The notes beneath the pieces were generated by a model. It had not been told where the DNA came from. It did no database searches and saw only the letters and a program-made list of their open reading frames with translations. A program made the translations under genes and the position numbers. DNA of 64,000 nucleotides from an uncultured Ruegeria sp. (GTDB lineage Bacteria > Pseudomonadota > Alphaproteobacteria > Rhodobacterales > Rhodobacteraceae): positions 1 through 64,000 of the forward strand of contig NZ_CANMQQ010000013.1 of the NCBI RefSeq assembly GCF_947500045.1, given 5' to 3'. This document shows positions 44,150 through 53,460 of the stretch, piece by piece; positions within the stretch are counted from its first letter, which is position 1; every line of letters starts with the position of its first letter.

Positions 44150-45394
44150 ATGTTCCTGAGAAAAATCGCTACTGCAACCGCCTTTGTAGGCCTGATGGGC
44201 TCGGCAGCTTACGCCGCCAATTGCGGACCTGAAGGTCAGTCCATTCGAATCCTCGCCAGCGACTTCCCGGCAATTCACGCGGTCGCGGGAGCCGCCGAAA
44301 CCAATTGTGGTGGGGCCGCGGCTGAATTCAACACCAACCACACCACTGAAGCGCGCTCGATCATGAACGCCGCTCTGACACCGAACCCGTCGGAATATAC
44401 TTCGGTGATCCTGGCCAACTCGACGTTGACCCAACTGATGAACGACGGTTTAGTGCGGCCGCTGAACGATCTGGTCGAAAAATACAAGGACAGTATCCCG
44501 CCGAACCTGCTGATCACCATTGATGGCAACGTCATGGCCGTGGCCTTCATGGCCAACTCGCAGCACCTGTTCTCGCGCAAGGATATTCTGGAACAAGCTG
44601 GTTTCGAGGGCATCCCGGCCACCTATGAAGAGGTTCTGGAAGCCGCTGAGAAAATCCGGGCTGCTGGTATCATGGAACATCCGATTGCATTGAACCTTCA
44701 GACCGGATGGAACTTGGCTGAAGTGTTCAACATGATCTATCTCGGTCATGGTGGTGAGTTTTTTGTCCCCGGTTCGGCCGAGCCGTCGATCAACAACGAA
44801 AAAGGCGTAGCCGCACTGGAAGTCATGAAGGCGCTGGCGGAATACGCCCATCCCGACCACCTGACCCACGCGTCGAACGAAACGCAGGGCCTGTGGGAAT
44901 CCGGTCAGGCGGCTCTGGCCGTTATGTGGGGGTCGCGTGGCGCGCCAATTCTGGATGATGAAGGGTCGACGGAAGAGGTGACCTCGAATACGGTTTTGTC
45001 TGCTGCGCCGACGGTTGGCGGTGGATCGATCCCATCTGCCACGCTGTGGTGGGACGGTATTACCATCGCATCCAACGTGTCGGACGAAGAGGCCGAGGCA
45101 ACCTTTGCTGCGCTGATCAGCGCCCTGACTCCGGAAATGGTGGCTGCGAACAACGATGATGCCGTCTGGCTGCTTGAAGGGTTCCAGCCCGGACCGGCTG
45201 CTGCAGGTGTCGCAGAAACCGTTAAAGGTGGTGCCAAGCCCTATCCGATGATCCCACAAATTGGCCTGTTGCATGCGGCGCTTGGCGCGGAACTCGCAGA
45301 TTTTCTGAAGGGTGACGAAAGCGCTGAACAGGCGTTGGCGGATGTCGAAGCCGCCTACCGGACGTCAGCCAAGGAAGCTGGCTTTCTGAAGTAA
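44150..45394 (+). CDS. Periplasmic binding protein of the island's ABC importer
   Basis: A 414-residue CUT1-type solute-binding protein with signal peptide MFLRKIATATAFVGLMGSAA and a cut near YA-ANC. Mature-part landmarks are IRILASDFPAIHAVAGAAET, PATYEEVLEAAEKIRAAGI and VMWGSRGAP. It differs enough from known maltose, glycerol or polyol binding proteins that I cannot name the ligand. The ATG at 44150 has cagggaga upstream. A terminator-like hairpin follows it, which should make it more abundant than the permeases. Confidence 0.84.
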   Translation: MFLRKIATATAFVGLMGSAAYAANCGPEGQSIRILASDFPAIHAVAGAAETNCGGAAAEFNTNHTTEARSIMNAALTPNPSEYTSVILANSTLTQLMNDGLVRPLNDLVEKYKDSIPPNLLITIDGNVMAVAFMANSQHLFSRKDILEQAGFEGIPATYEEVLEAAEKIRAAGIMEHPIALNLQTGWNLAEVFNMIYLGHGGEFFVPGSAEPSINNEKGVAALEVMKALAEYAHPDHLTHASNETQGLWESGQAALAVMWGSRGAPILDDEGSTEEVTSNTVLSAAPTVGGGSIPSATLWWDGITIASNVSDEEAEATFAALISALTPEMVAANNDDAVWLLEGFQPGPAAAGVAETVKGGAKPYPMIPQIGLLHAALGAELADFLKGDESAEQALADVEAAYRTSAKEAGFLK

Positions 45395-45407
45395 CACTCC
45401 CCGACTT

Positions 45408-45440
45408 GAGGGGGCGCAATTTGCCCCCCCTCATCTTTTT
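45408..45440 (+). terminator. Terminator-like hairpin after binding-protein gene
   Basis: gagggggc pairs with gccccccctc around a short loop and is followed by atcttttt, the classic intrinsic-terminator layout. Because permease genes follow directly, it probably terminates only part of the transcripts and sets the binding-protein to permease ratio. Confidence 0.7.
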
Positions 45441-45466
45441 CCGGACTAAAGACTGGGACGTACGCC

Positions 45467-46498
45467 ATGAAGCACCGCACCTTTTTCTGGTTCATACTAC
45501 CGACACTTTCCGCGATGATCCTGTTCATTGCGCTGCCGATCGTCTCGGTCTTTGTCCAGTCACTTTTCGTCGAACACGAGCAGGTTCTGCTGGTTTCCGA
45601 AAGCTGCGGCCCATTTGGATGCAGCCCGACCACCACGGTTGATACCGAGGCTACGGCCAAGCTGCAGGCAGAACAACCGCTGGGCCGGTTCAATGGTTTG
45701 GGCACATACATCAACCGTTCGCACCTGGCTTTTGCCGAGATCGGAGAAGCGTGGGCGAATTCTGACAGCTTGGGTGATTTTTGGGCTCAGGTGTATAACC
45801 TGCCGTTCTACAGCGCACTGACATTCACCATGGCCTATACCTTTATTGTCACGCCGTTGGTTCTGGCCCTTGGGTTGGCAATTGCCGTAGGTGTCAACAA
45901 CCTGCCCCGTGCGCTCAAAGGGGTTGCGATCTTCATCTCGCTTCTACCGTTTCTCGTTACTCCGCTGGTCGGCTCGTTGATCCTGTTCTGGATGGTCGAT
46001 AGCGACGGCGTTATTGGCGCCACTATTCAGCGCATATTCAATGACCCGTCACTTAGCCTGAAGGCCTCGACGGCGCTGACATGGACGATGCTGATGGTCT
46101 ACGGCGTGTGGCATACCTTGCCGTTCAGTTTCATCACCTTCTACGCGGGTCTGCAAACTGTCCCCGATGATACGATGGAAGCGGCACAGATCGACGGTGC
46201 GACGAAGTGGCAGCGCTTGATCCACGTGATCGTACCGCACCTGATGCCGCTGGTCTCGTTTGTGACGCTCATGCTGATCATGGATAACTTCCGCGTTTTT
46301 GAGCCGATCGTCAGCTTCAAGGCCGAAGCCCATGCACAGTCACTCAGCTGGATCATCTACAATGACCTTCGCGAAAGCGGCAATCCGCTTTACGCGTCAG
46401 CAGGTGCGACTTCGCTGATTACCATCATTCTTGCGGTCATCCTGATGTCACCGGTGCTTGTTCGCACCTGGCGCGACTTCACCCGCAAATCTCACTGA
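45467..46498 (+). CDS. ABC importer permease 1 (MalF-type)
   Basis: A 343-residue permease. The coupling motif is EAAQIDGATKWQRLIHVIVP (about residue 238). Between the first transmembrane segment and the core there is an unusually long periplasmic loop (about residues 30-115) containing SCGPFGCSPTT with two close cysteines, possibly a disulfide. Five or six further membrane segments follow. It is nine bases from the second permease gene and belongs to the same operon. Confidence 0.85.
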   Translation: MKHRTFFWFILPTLSAMILFIALPIVSVFVQSLFVEHEQVLLVSESCGPFGCSPTTTVDTEATAKLQAEQPLGRFNGLGTYINRSHLAFAEIGEAWANSDSLGDFWAQVYNLPFYSALTFTMAYTFIVTPLVLALGLAIAVGVNNLPRALKGVAIFISLLPFLVTPLVGSLILFWMVDSDGVIGATIQRIFNDPSLSLKASTALTWTMLMVYGVWHTLPFSFITFYAGLQTVPDDTMEAAQIDGATKWQRLIHVIVPHLMPLVSFVTLMLIMDNFRVFEPIVSFKAEAHAQSLSWIIYNDLRESGNPLYASAGATSLITIILAVILMSPVLVRTWRDFTRKSH

Positions 46499-46507
46499 GG
46501 ACACGAT

Positions 46508-47389
46508 ATGGCGACCAAAGCACAATCCCGCATGACCCCGCTAAAGCTGTTCTCTTACGGTTTCGTGACCTTCTGGCTGATAATTGCCGCCTTCCCGTTC
46601 TTCTGGACTTTCTGGGGCAGCTTCAAGGTACAGGCTGACTTCTTGTCCAAAGCCGACTGGATGAACGCCCTGACCGGTGCCAACACGATTGAGCAAACCG
46701 GCGGCGCCTTTACCGGTGCCGGCTATCACGGAGCTTGGGTTCTGGAAGATTTCTGGTTCAACTTCAAGAACACCGGCATCGTGGTTTTCTTCACTGTGCT
46801 CATCTCGCTGACCTTCGGAACGCTCGGGGGTTATGCGTTGGCGCGGTCCGGTTTCCGCTATGCTTTCTGGATCCTGATGGCCGCACTTGTGTTTCGTGCG
46901 ATGCCGCATATGACGTTGGTTTCGGGCTACCTGCTGTGGTTTTTTGAGTGGAATGTCTGGGGCATCCTGCCGACCACGATCATAGTGCTTGTGGCGATCA
47001 ATCAGCCCTTTACCTTGTGGATGCTGCACTCGTTCTTCAAGAACATCCCCAAGGACATGGACGAAAGCGCCATGGTTGATGGCTGCACCCGGTTTCAGGC
47101 CTTCCGACATGTAATCGTACCGGTCATGTGGCCCGGCGTGATCACTACTGGTCTGTTCAGCTTCCTGCTGGCCTATAACGACTTTACAGTGGCCGTGATG
47201 CTCTTGAGCGAAGAGAATGAGACAATCATTCCCGCCATCAACAGCTTCATGGGCACCACTCAGGTTGAAGGCAAGGTCATGTACGCGGTTGCGGCCGTGG
47301 TTTCGGCCACCGCCCCGCTGTTTGTCCTGATCCTGTTCTTCCAGCGCCAGATCGTCAGTGGCCTGACCGCTGGAGCGGTAAAGGGCTGA
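46508..47389 (+). CDS. ABC importer permease 2 (MalG-type)
   Basis: A 293-residue permease with six hydrophobic segments and the coupling loop DESAMVDGCTRFQAFRHVIV (about residue 193). Like permease 1 it has a longer first periplasmic loop, about residues 37-85. It is the last gene of the importer; 135 bp separate it from the next gene, where aaaggaagagag provides a strong ribosome binding site for the NTF2-like protein. Confidence 0.85.
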   Translation: MATKAQSRMTPLKLFSYGFVTFWLIIAAFPFFWTFWGSFKVQADFLSKADWMNALTGANTIEQTGGAFTGAGYHGAWVLEDFWFNFKNTGIVVFFTVLISLTFGTLGGYALARSGFRYAFWILMAALVFRAMPHMTLVSGYLLWFFEWNVWGILPTTIIVLVAINQPFTLWMLHSFFKNIPKDMDESAMVDGCTRFQAFRHVIVPVMWPGVITTGLFSFLLAYNDFTVAVMLLSEENETIIPAINSFMGTTQVEGKVMYAVAAVVSATAPLFVLILFFQRQIVSGLTAGAVKG

Positions 47390-47524
47390 TGAGCGCTTCC
47401 GCAAGACATCACGCAGTTGCTCGCCACCCGGCGCTCAACCGGATGCCAAGGGATTTTCTGACGACCGACTAACCCTCGCCGTCCACACAGAAAACCCCTT
47501 GGTAACCATAAAAGGAAGAGAGAT

Positions 47525-48055
47525 ATGAAGGGCTCCCGCCCCGAACAGGCCGTGCTGACCCGCGACACGGACATGAGCAAAACCGACGAGACCCGCGCCG
47601 TGATCGAGGGGATGGTCGATGGTTTGAACGACCACCGTATCGACAATATTGGCGAATTCTTTTCAGAAGGGTTTCGCTGGATCGGCAACCAGGGCTGCGG
47701 CACCAAGACCGGACTGAAAGAATTTCAGAAAAACTGGCAGCGCCCATTCCAGGCTGCATTTTCCGACAAGACCTGCATCGACGAGGCCAGGCTTTATATG
47801 GGCGAATGGGCCGCGGCCTTTGGCCGTCAGGAAGCAACCCATTCAGGTGAGTTTCTGGGCATCGCCCCGACCGGCAAGCGGGTCGAGATCCGCTATATGG
47901 ACTTCTGGAAAGTTGTCGATGGCAAGATCGTCGACAACTGGGTGAACGTCGATTTCGCCCACGTCGCCGCACAGCTTGGCGTTGATCTGTTCAATGGTGA
48001 AGGCTGGGAAACATTTGACCGGGGAGAGAAAACTCCACCCCGGCCCGACAATTGA
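47525..48055 (+). CDS. NTF2/SnoaL-like protein, single domain (paralogue 2)
   Basis: A 176-residue protein with one NTF2-like domain: [20 protein letters not shown] at the start of the cone and [20 protein letters not shown], then [20 protein letters not shown] and QLGVDLFNG. That C-terminal block is nearly the same as in the second domain of the 354-residue paralogue at 49486 (IAPSGKR, SLDFWRLEDG, NWVMVDLLDAYRQLGVDVF). It may be an enzyme acting on a pathway intermediate; no reaction is assigned. It ends twelve bases before the dehydrogenase gene. Confidence 0.78.
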   Translation: MKGSRPEQAVLTRDTDMSKTDETRAVIEGMVDGLNDHRIDNIGEFFSEGFRWIGNQGCGTKTGLKEFQKNWQRPFQAAFSDKTCIDEARLYMGEWAAAFGRQEATHSGEFLGIAPTGKRVEIRYMDFWKVVDGKIVDNWVNVDFAHVAAQLGVDLFNGEGWETFDRGEKTPPRPDN

Positions 48056-48066
48056 GGATTAGGACA

Positions 48067-49407
48067 ATGGCTATCGAATATCTGAAACGCGGCAAACCCG
48101 AAGCCGACCGGGCCGAAGACGACGCCAAAACCCGTGCCGTCGTTGAAGCTACGCTGAAAGACATCGAAACCTGCGGTGACGCGGCAGTGCGCGCACTGTC
48201 GGAAAAGTTCGACAATTACTCGCCAGAAAGCTTCCGTCTGAGCCAGCAACAGATCGACGCCCTGATCGCATCGCTGACCGAGCGAGAACTGGCCGACATT
48301 AAATTCGCACAGAAGCAGGTGATGAACTTTGCGCAAGCGCAGCGCGATTCTATGCTGGATATCGAAATTGAAACGCTGCCGGGCGTGATCCTGGGCCACA
48401 AGAACATTCCGGTGCAGTCTGTTGGCTGCTACGTGCCGGGTGGTAAGTTTCCGATGGTGGCTTCAGCGCATATGTCGGTTGCAACCGCCAAGGTGGCCGG
48501 TGTGCCGCGCATCATCGCCTGCACCCCACCGTTTCAGGGCAAACCAAACGCGGCCGTGATCGCGGCCATGCATCTGGGTGGCGCTCACGAGATCTACGTC
48601 ATGGGTGGTATCCAAGCCATCGGTGCCATGGCAATCGGGACTGAGACCATCGACCCGGTTCACATGCTGGTTGGTCCCGGGAACGCCTTTGTGGCCGAAG
48701 CCAAGCGCCAGCTCTTTGGTCGGGTCGGCATCGATCTGTTTGCTGGTCCAACCGAAACAATGGTCATCGCAGATGAAACCGCAGCCGATGCCGAGCTATG
48801 CGCCACGGACCTACTGGGACAGGCCGAACACGGCTACAACAGCCCCTGCGTTCTGGTCACCAACTCGCGCAAACTTGCTGAAGAAACCATGAACGAGATT
48901 GATCGTATCCTCGGCATCCTGCCCACCGCCGGCACCGCCAAGGTCAGCTGGGAGGAGTATGGAGAGATCATCGTCTGCGATACCTATGACGAGATGCTGC
49001 AAGTGGCAGATGACATCGCGTCCGAGCATGTTCAGGTCATGACAGATCGCGACGATTGGTTCCTGGAAAATATGAGCTGTTACGGCGCGCTGTTCCTAGG
49101 CCCGCGTACAAACGTGGCTAACGGCGACAAGGTGATCGGTACCAACCACACCCTGCCAACCAAAAAAGCTGGCCGCTATACTGGTGGGCTCTGGGTCGGC
49201 AAGTTCATGAAAACACACAGCTATCAGAAGGTAGTCACTGATGAGGCCGCAGCGATGATCGGCGAATATGGCTCGCGCCTGTGTATGCTGGAAGGCTTTG
49301 TCGGCCATGCCGAGCAATGCAACATCCGCGTCCGGCGGTATGGGGGCATCAACGTGCCCTACGGGGAAGGCGCGGCTTATCGCGAGACCGCCGAGGCGTC
49401 CTCGTGA
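48067..49407 (+). CDS. Histidinol-dehydrogenase-family NAD alcohol dehydrogenase
   Basis: A 446-residue zinc enzyme of the HisD family. Zinc and catalytic residues are visible: Gln and His in [12 protein letters not shown], the Glu-His pair in IASEHVQVM, Asp near [14 protein letters not shown], and His in [10 protein letters not shown]. Several features (the [16 protein letters not shown] stretch, a non-histidine context) fit HisD paralogues that oxidise other alcohols, such as sulfopropanediol dehydrogenase HpsN. It should oxidise a hydroxyl group of the imported compound, first to an aldehyde and possibly to the acid. ATG 48067 has ttagga upstream. Confidence 0.85.
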   Translation: MAIEYLKRGKPEADRAEDDAKTRAVVEATLKDIETCGDAAVRALSEKFDNYSPESFRLSQQQIDALIASLTERELADIKFAQKQVMNFAQAQRDSMLDIEIETLPGVILGHKNIPVQSVGCYVPGGKFPMVASAHMSVATAKVAGVPRIIACTPPFQGKPNAAVIAAMHLGGAHEIYVMGGIQAIGAMAIGTETIDPVHMLVGPGNAFVAEAKRQLFGRVGIDLFAGPTETMVIADETAADAELCATDLLGQAEHGYNSPCVLVTNSRKLAEETMNEIDRILGILPTAGTAKVSWEEYGEIIVCDTYDEMLQVADDIASEHVQVMTDRDDWFLENMSCYGALFLGPRTNVANGDKVIGTNHTLPTKKAGRYTGGLWVGKFMKTHSYQKVVTDEAAAMIGEYGSRLCMLEGFVGHAEQCNIRVRRYGGINVPYGEGAAYRETAEASS

Positions 49408-49485
49408 CTGTCAGGCAACCGCCACAGAAATTGCGCCCGGGATTGCGCGAGCGTTACGGATTTTGAAAGAGAAACAGATAACACA

Positions 49486-50550
49486 ATGCGAGATTTCGCA
49501 ATGGATACACATTCTAACCACAAAGCCCTGATCGCGCCCTTGCGCGAGGCCATGTACAACTTTGACGAAACCGGCGTCCGCGCCGCGCTGCAGGCGGTGA
49601 TTGCGCCTGATGCCGTCATTCACATGCCGCATCCATTCGGTGACCTGACCGGGCCGCTGGAACTCTACGATACCTGCTACGCACCACTTCTGAAATCCAT
49701 GCCCGATTTGGAACGCCGGGATTGGATCGTGATGGGCGGGCCCACGGAACATGACGATGATTGGGTCGGCTGCGGCGGCCATTACGTTGGCACATTCGTC
49801 GCCCCCTGGTTGGACATCCCGCCGACGGGGCATCTGACCCATATGCGGTTCCACGAATTCTACCGCTTTGAAAATGGCAAGATTGTCGAGATTCAGACAC
49901 TTTGGGACATTCCCGAAGTGATGATGCAGGCCAACGCCTGGCCGATGGCTCCGTCGCTAGGGTTTGAGTTCTGCATTCCCGGCCCGGCAACGCTGGACGG
50001 TATCGTGCCCGGACCGTGGGATGAGGCGAAATCTCAGGCCTCGTGCAATCATATCGTCGACATGCTGAACCATCTGAAAAAACACCCCAGTCAGGGTGGG
50101 CCCGCAGTGATGGAGATGGAGCGGTTCTGGCATCCGCGCATGAACTGGTACGGCCCTGCCGGGATAGGCACCGGGCGCGGCATCGCAGGATTCCGCAACT
50201 GGCATCAGATACCGTTCCTGAACGGGATGCCCGACCGCGGTAAATACGTTGAAGATATCACCTACCATTTCTTTGGTGATGGAGACTATGCAGCTGTGAC
50301 TGGCTGGCCGGACATGATCCAGACCGTCACGCATGATGGCTGGATGGGGATTGCGCCTTCAGGCAAGCGGATCACCATGCGTAGCCTTGATTTCTGGCGG
50401 CTCGAAGATGGGTTGATCCGTGAAAACTGGGTCATGGTCGATCTGCTGGACGCCTACCGCCAACTGGGCGTAGATGTCTTTGCCCGCCTGCGCGAGTTCA
50501 ACAAAGCACGTGTTCCGGGCACAATTCCGTTCCCGATCGGCGAGGTCTGA
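49486..50550 (+). CDS. NTF2/SnoaL-like protein, two domains (paralogue 3)
   Basis: A 354-residue tandem NTF2-like protein. Domain 1 (about 15-160) has IPPTGHLTHMRFHEFYRFEN and TLWDIPEVMMQANAWPMAPS; domain 2 (about 200-340) has NWYGPAGIGTGRGIAGFRNW, GIAPSGKRITMRSLDFWRLE and NWVMVDLLDAYRQLGVDVFA. Overall layout equals paralogue 1. A second ATG at 49501 is possible. One base separates its stop from the SDR start, so they are co-translated. Function unknown; a cyclase, isomerase or hydro-lyase role would suit the fold. Confidence 0.77.
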   Translation: MRDFAMDTHSNHKALIAPLREAMYNFDETGVRAALQAVIAPDAVIHMPHPFGDLTGPLELYDTCYAPLLKSMPDLERRDWIVMGGPTEHDDDWVGCGGHYVGTFVAPWLDIPPTGHLTHMRFHEFYRFENGKIVEIQTLWDIPEVMMQANAWPMAPSLGFEFCIPGPATLDGIVPGPWDEAKSQASCNHIVDMLNHLKKHPSQGGPAVMEMERFWHPRMNWYGPAGIGTGRGIAGFRNWHQIPFLNGMPDRGKYVEDITYHFFGDGDYAAVTGWPDMIQTVTHDGWMGIAPSGKRITMRSLDFWRLEDGLIRENWVMVDLLDAYRQLGVDVFARLREFNKARVPGTIPFPIGEV

Positions 50551-50551
50551 T

Positions 50552-51319
50552 ATGCCCCAGTTCCCCAGCACCCCAAGCTTTGACCTGAGCGGCAAGCACG
50601 CGCTCGTTGCTGGAGCTTCGTCCGGCATCGGCATGGCCTGCGCTGTGGCGCTGGCGGAACATGGTGCTGAGGTCACTTTGGCGGCGCGCCGCACTGGCGC
50701 GCTGCAAGAAATCGCACAAGGTATGTCCGCACAAGGGTGGTCTGCCAATGTCCTGGAACTGGATGTTTCAGATGTGGGGGCAACCACTGAGGCCGTGGCG
50801 CAGAACGGGCCGTTCGATATTCTGCTGAACTCGGCGGGGCTTGCCCGTCACAGTAAGGCAGTGGACACGCAGCCAGATGATTTCGATGCAGTGATGGGTG
50901 TTAATGTCAAAGGCGCCTATTTCCTGACCCAGGCCGTTGCCAAGGGCCTGCTTGACGCTGGTCGCCCCGGTTCGCTGATCAATATCTCTAGCCAGATGGG
51001 CCACGTCGGTGGTCGTGAGCGCGCGCTTTATTGCGCGTCGAAATTCGCGGTTGAAGGGTTCTCCAAGGTGATGGCGCTGGAATTCGGCCCTGCGAAGATC
51101 CGGGTCAACACGATCTGCCCCACCTTCATCCTAACCGATCTGACAAAGTCAACTTTTGAGGACCCGGACAAACGAGCCTGGATTCTGGACAAAATAAAAC
51201 TGGGTCGCCCAGGAGAGATTGAAGACATCATGGGGGCCGTCGTCTATCTGGCCTCGGATGCATCGGCATTGGTGACGGGCACCGCGCTGATGATTGATGG
51301 AGGTTGGACCGCGGATTAA
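50552..51319 (+). CDS. Short-chain dehydrogenase/reductase
   Basis: A 255-residue classical SDR: nucleotide motif AGASSGIGMACAVALAEHGA (about residue 19), NSAG near 90, catalytic Ser in NISSQMG and Tyr-x-x-x-Lys in YCASK (about 155-159), ending LMIDGGWTAD. It would oxidise or reduce a hydroxyl/keto group with NAD(P). An upstream extension inside the preceding gene is rejected. Its stop codon overlaps the start of the regulator gene (TAATG). Confidence 0.9.
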   Translation: MPQFPSTPSFDLSGKHALVAGASSGIGMACAVALAEHGAEVTLAARRTGALQEIAQGMSAQGWSANVLELDVSDVGATTEAVAQNGPFDILLNSAGLARHSKAVDTQPDDFDAVMGVNVKGAYFLTQAVAKGLLDAGRPGSLINISSQMGHVGGRERALYCASKFAVEGFSKVMALEFGPAKIRVNTICPTFILTDLTKSTFEDPDKRAWILDKIKLGRPGEIEDIMGAVVYLASDASALVTGTALMIDGGWTAD

Positions 51320-52338
51320 TGGCGACACAAAAAGTTACATCCTTGGAAGTCGCCCGCCTCGCAGGGGTCAGCCAATCTGCAGTCAGTCGGGTTTTTACCC
51401 CTGGCGCATCGGCATCCAAGAAAACCGTAGAAAAAGTGCGCAAGGCTGCCAAAGAATTGGGATATCGCCCGAACGTTTTGGCCCGTGCTGTAGTGTCCGG
51501 GAAAAGCCGGATCATCGGCCTCGTCGTTGCTTATCTGAACAACCAGTTCTACCCTGAAGCGCTGGAAAAGCTGACGAACGCCCTGCAGGAGCGGGGATAC
51601 CACGTACTGATATTCATGGCGTCGCAACAGGCTGGTAACATTGACAGTGTGGTCGAGGAAATACTCGACTTTCAGGTCGACGGAATCATCGCGGCCTCTG
51701 TGGCTTTGTCGTCGGACCTGTCCGATCGCTGCCGAACCGCTGGTGTGCCGATGGTGCTGTTTAACCGGGCACAAGACGACATTGCAATGTCGTCGGTCAC
51801 ATCCGACAACGTCGCCGGAGGACGAAAGGCCGCCGAATTCCTGTTAGCTGGCGGGCATAAAAAGATCGGTTTTATTGCCGGATGGGAGGGCGCCTCGACC
51901 CAGCGCGATCGCGAAGCTGGATTTGTAGCGGCCTTACAGAAGTCAGGTGTCACCTTGCACGCCCGCGAGATTGGGAATTTCGTCGCAGAAGAAGCGCGGC
52001 AAGCGACACTAAACATGTTCGAAGCCGATCCGCCTGATGCGGTGTTTGTCGCCAACGATCACATGGCCATTTCCGTGATGGATACGCTGCGGTTCGAATT
52101 GGGATTGAGTGTCCCGGGCGACGTTTCAGTTATCGGGTACGATGATGTTACTGTCGCCTCATGGCCGGCCTACAACCTGACCACAATTCGACAGCCCGCC
52201 AATCGCATGGTCGCGGAAACGGTGGATATTCTGCTCAGCAAGATCGAGGATTCCGACGCTCGCCCACGCAAGGTTGAGATTGACGGACCGCTTATTGTTC
52301 GCGGCTCGGCCCGCATACCTGAAGGATGGAAGACATGA
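51319..52338 (+). CDS. LacI-family transcriptional regulator
   Basis: A 339-residue repressor: helix-turn-helix TSLEVARLAGVSQSAVSRVF (about 7-26) and hinge region LGYRPNVLARAVVSGKSRII, then a periplasmic-binding-protein fold effector domain (LVVAYLNNQFYPEALEKLTN, VFVANDHMAISVMD, VIGYDDVTVASWP). It probably controls the island through the palindromes at 42910 and 42966, releasing DNA when it binds the substrate or an early intermediate. It overlaps the SDR gene by one base and the next NTF2-like gene by four (ATGA). Confidence 0.92.
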   Translation: MATQKVTSLEVARLAGVSQSAVSRVFTPGASASKKTVEKVRKAAKELGYRPNVLARAVVSGKSRIIGLVVAYLNNQFYPEALEKLTNALQERGYHVLIFMASQQAGNIDSVVEEILDFQVDGIIAASVALSSDLSDRCRTAGVPMVLFNRAQDDIAMSSVTSDNVAGGRKAAEFLLAGGHKKIGFIAGWEGASTQRDREAGFVAALQKSGVTLHAREIGNFVAEEARQATLNMFEADPPDAVFVANDHMAISVMDTLRFELGLSVPGDVSVIGYDDVTVASWPAYNLTTIRQPANRMVAETVDILLSKIEDSDARPRKVEIDGPLIVRGSARIPEGWKT

Positions 52339-53309
52339 AGGGATTTGATCCCAAATTCAAAGATTTTCCCGATTACATCATTGGGATCACCAAAGAGATT
52401 TGGGAGGATCGCGGCATTGCCACTTTGCACCACTATTATGCGCCGGATATCGTGGTACGTTCGCCCGGTTCAGTTGTTGTTGGCAATCAGGGGGTTATCG
52501 CCGCCACGATGGCGACCCTTGCCGAGTTTCCGGATCGTACATTGCTTGGCGAGGATGTGATCTGGTCGGGCACTCCCGAAAAAGGCATGCTCTCGTCGCA
52601 CCGCCTGCTGTCCACGGCTACGCATTTGGGCGATGGCGTTTATGGCAAAGCGACCGGCAAAAAGCTGGTTTATCGCATCCTGGCTGACTGCCACGCAATC
52701 AATAACCAGATCAACGACGAATGGCTGATCCGCGACCAGAGTGCGATTGTCCAGCAGATGGGCTGGGATCCCAAGGAATATACCCGTGACTTGATCGCGC
52801 GAGAGGGCGGGTCTGACGGCTGCGTGCAACCCTACACGCCTGCAAACGACAAGCCTGGCCCTTACAAGGGTCGTGGCAATGACAATGAATGGGGCCAGAA
52901 ATACGCCGACATCCTGAACCGGATCATGAATGCCGATATGTGTGTGATCGAGGCTGAATATGACCGCGCTGTTCTGTCGGAGTATCCCGGCGGCACCACA
53001 GGCCATAGCTGGGGGCCGGTGGATCGGTTCTGGATGGGCCTGCGCGCTTCTTTCCCAAATGCAGAATTCAAGATCCGCCACCAGATTGGCCGCGACGATC
53101 CGATGATGCCACCTCGCGCCGCGATCCGCTGGACGCTGCACGGCAAACACGACGGCTGGGGTGTCTTCGGTGTGCCGACCGGGGCCGAGGTTTTTGTGCT
53201 GGGCATCAGCCAGGCCGAGTTCGGACCCTGGGGATTGCGCAAGGAATACACTCTGTTTGACGAAACCTCGATCTGGAAACAGATTCTGCTGAAAACCGGC
53301 GATCTCTAG
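52335..53309 (+). CDS. NTF2/SnoaL-like protein, two domains (paralogue 4)
   Basis: A 324-residue protein with two NTF2-like parts: TLHHYYAPDIVVRSPGSVVV in the first half (about 35-55) and RAVLSEY near SWGPVDRFWMGLRASFPNAE in the second (about 215-260). It is more divergent than the other three: the PTGK/LDFW motifs are replaced by GKATGKKLVYRILADCHAIN and VFGVPTGAEVFVLGISQAEF. ATG 52335 (ATGA overlap with the regulator, gaagga upstream) is preferred over ATG 52326. It ends the first block of the island; 151 bp with a hairpin and a palindrome follow. Confidence 0.75.
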   Translation: MKGFDPKFKDFPDYIIGITKEIWEDRGIATLHHYYAPDIVVRSPGSVVVGNQGVIAATMATLAEFPDRTLLGEDVIWSGTPEKGMLSSHRLLSTATHLGDGVYGKATGKKLVYRILADCHAINNQINDEWLIRDQSAIVQQMGWDPKEYTRDLIAREGGSDGCVQPYTPANDKPGPYKGRGNDNEWGQKYADILNRIMNADMCVIEAEYDRAVLSEYPGGTTGHSWGPVDRFWMGLRASFPNAEFKIRHQIGRDDPMMPPRAAIRWTLHGKHDGWGVFGVPTGAEVFVLGISQAEFGPWGLRKEYTLFDETSIWKQILLKTGDL

Positions 53310-53386
53310 AATGTTGCACCGTATCTCAAATCTGGATGCTGGGCAGGCGTTGCGGCGGTACCACGCCCATCGCGCCAGTCTGCGTG

Positions 53387-53414
53387 CCCGGCGGCTGAAT
53401 AATCGCCCGCCGGG
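53387..53414 (+). terminator. GC-rich hairpin before cupin gene
   Basis: cccggcgg and ccgccggg form a perfect eight-base stem around a twelve-base loop. Only a mild T/G run (aggtttggttt) follows. It may terminate the regulator/NTF2 transcript in part, and marks the border between two gene blocks of the island. Confidence 0.5.
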
Positions 53415-53422
53415 AGGTTTGG

Positions 53423-53437
53423 TTTGATCCGATCAAA
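53423..53437. promoter_or_regulatory. Palindrome upstream of cupin gene
   Basis: TTTGATC C GATCAAA is a perfect seven-base inverted repeat about one base apart, 24 bp before the cupin start. It differs from the TGCATGC-type operators at 42.9 kb, so if it is an operator another regulator binds it. The cupin gene has a strong ribosome site (aaaggagaaatgat) just after it. Confidence 0.45.
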
Positions 53438-53460
53438 GCCAAATCAAAAGGAGAAATGAT

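Noticed and set aside
46541..47404. 287-codon frame on the minus strand
   Set aside because: Antisense to the second island permease; His/Glu/Gln-rich, no membrane segments or motifs.
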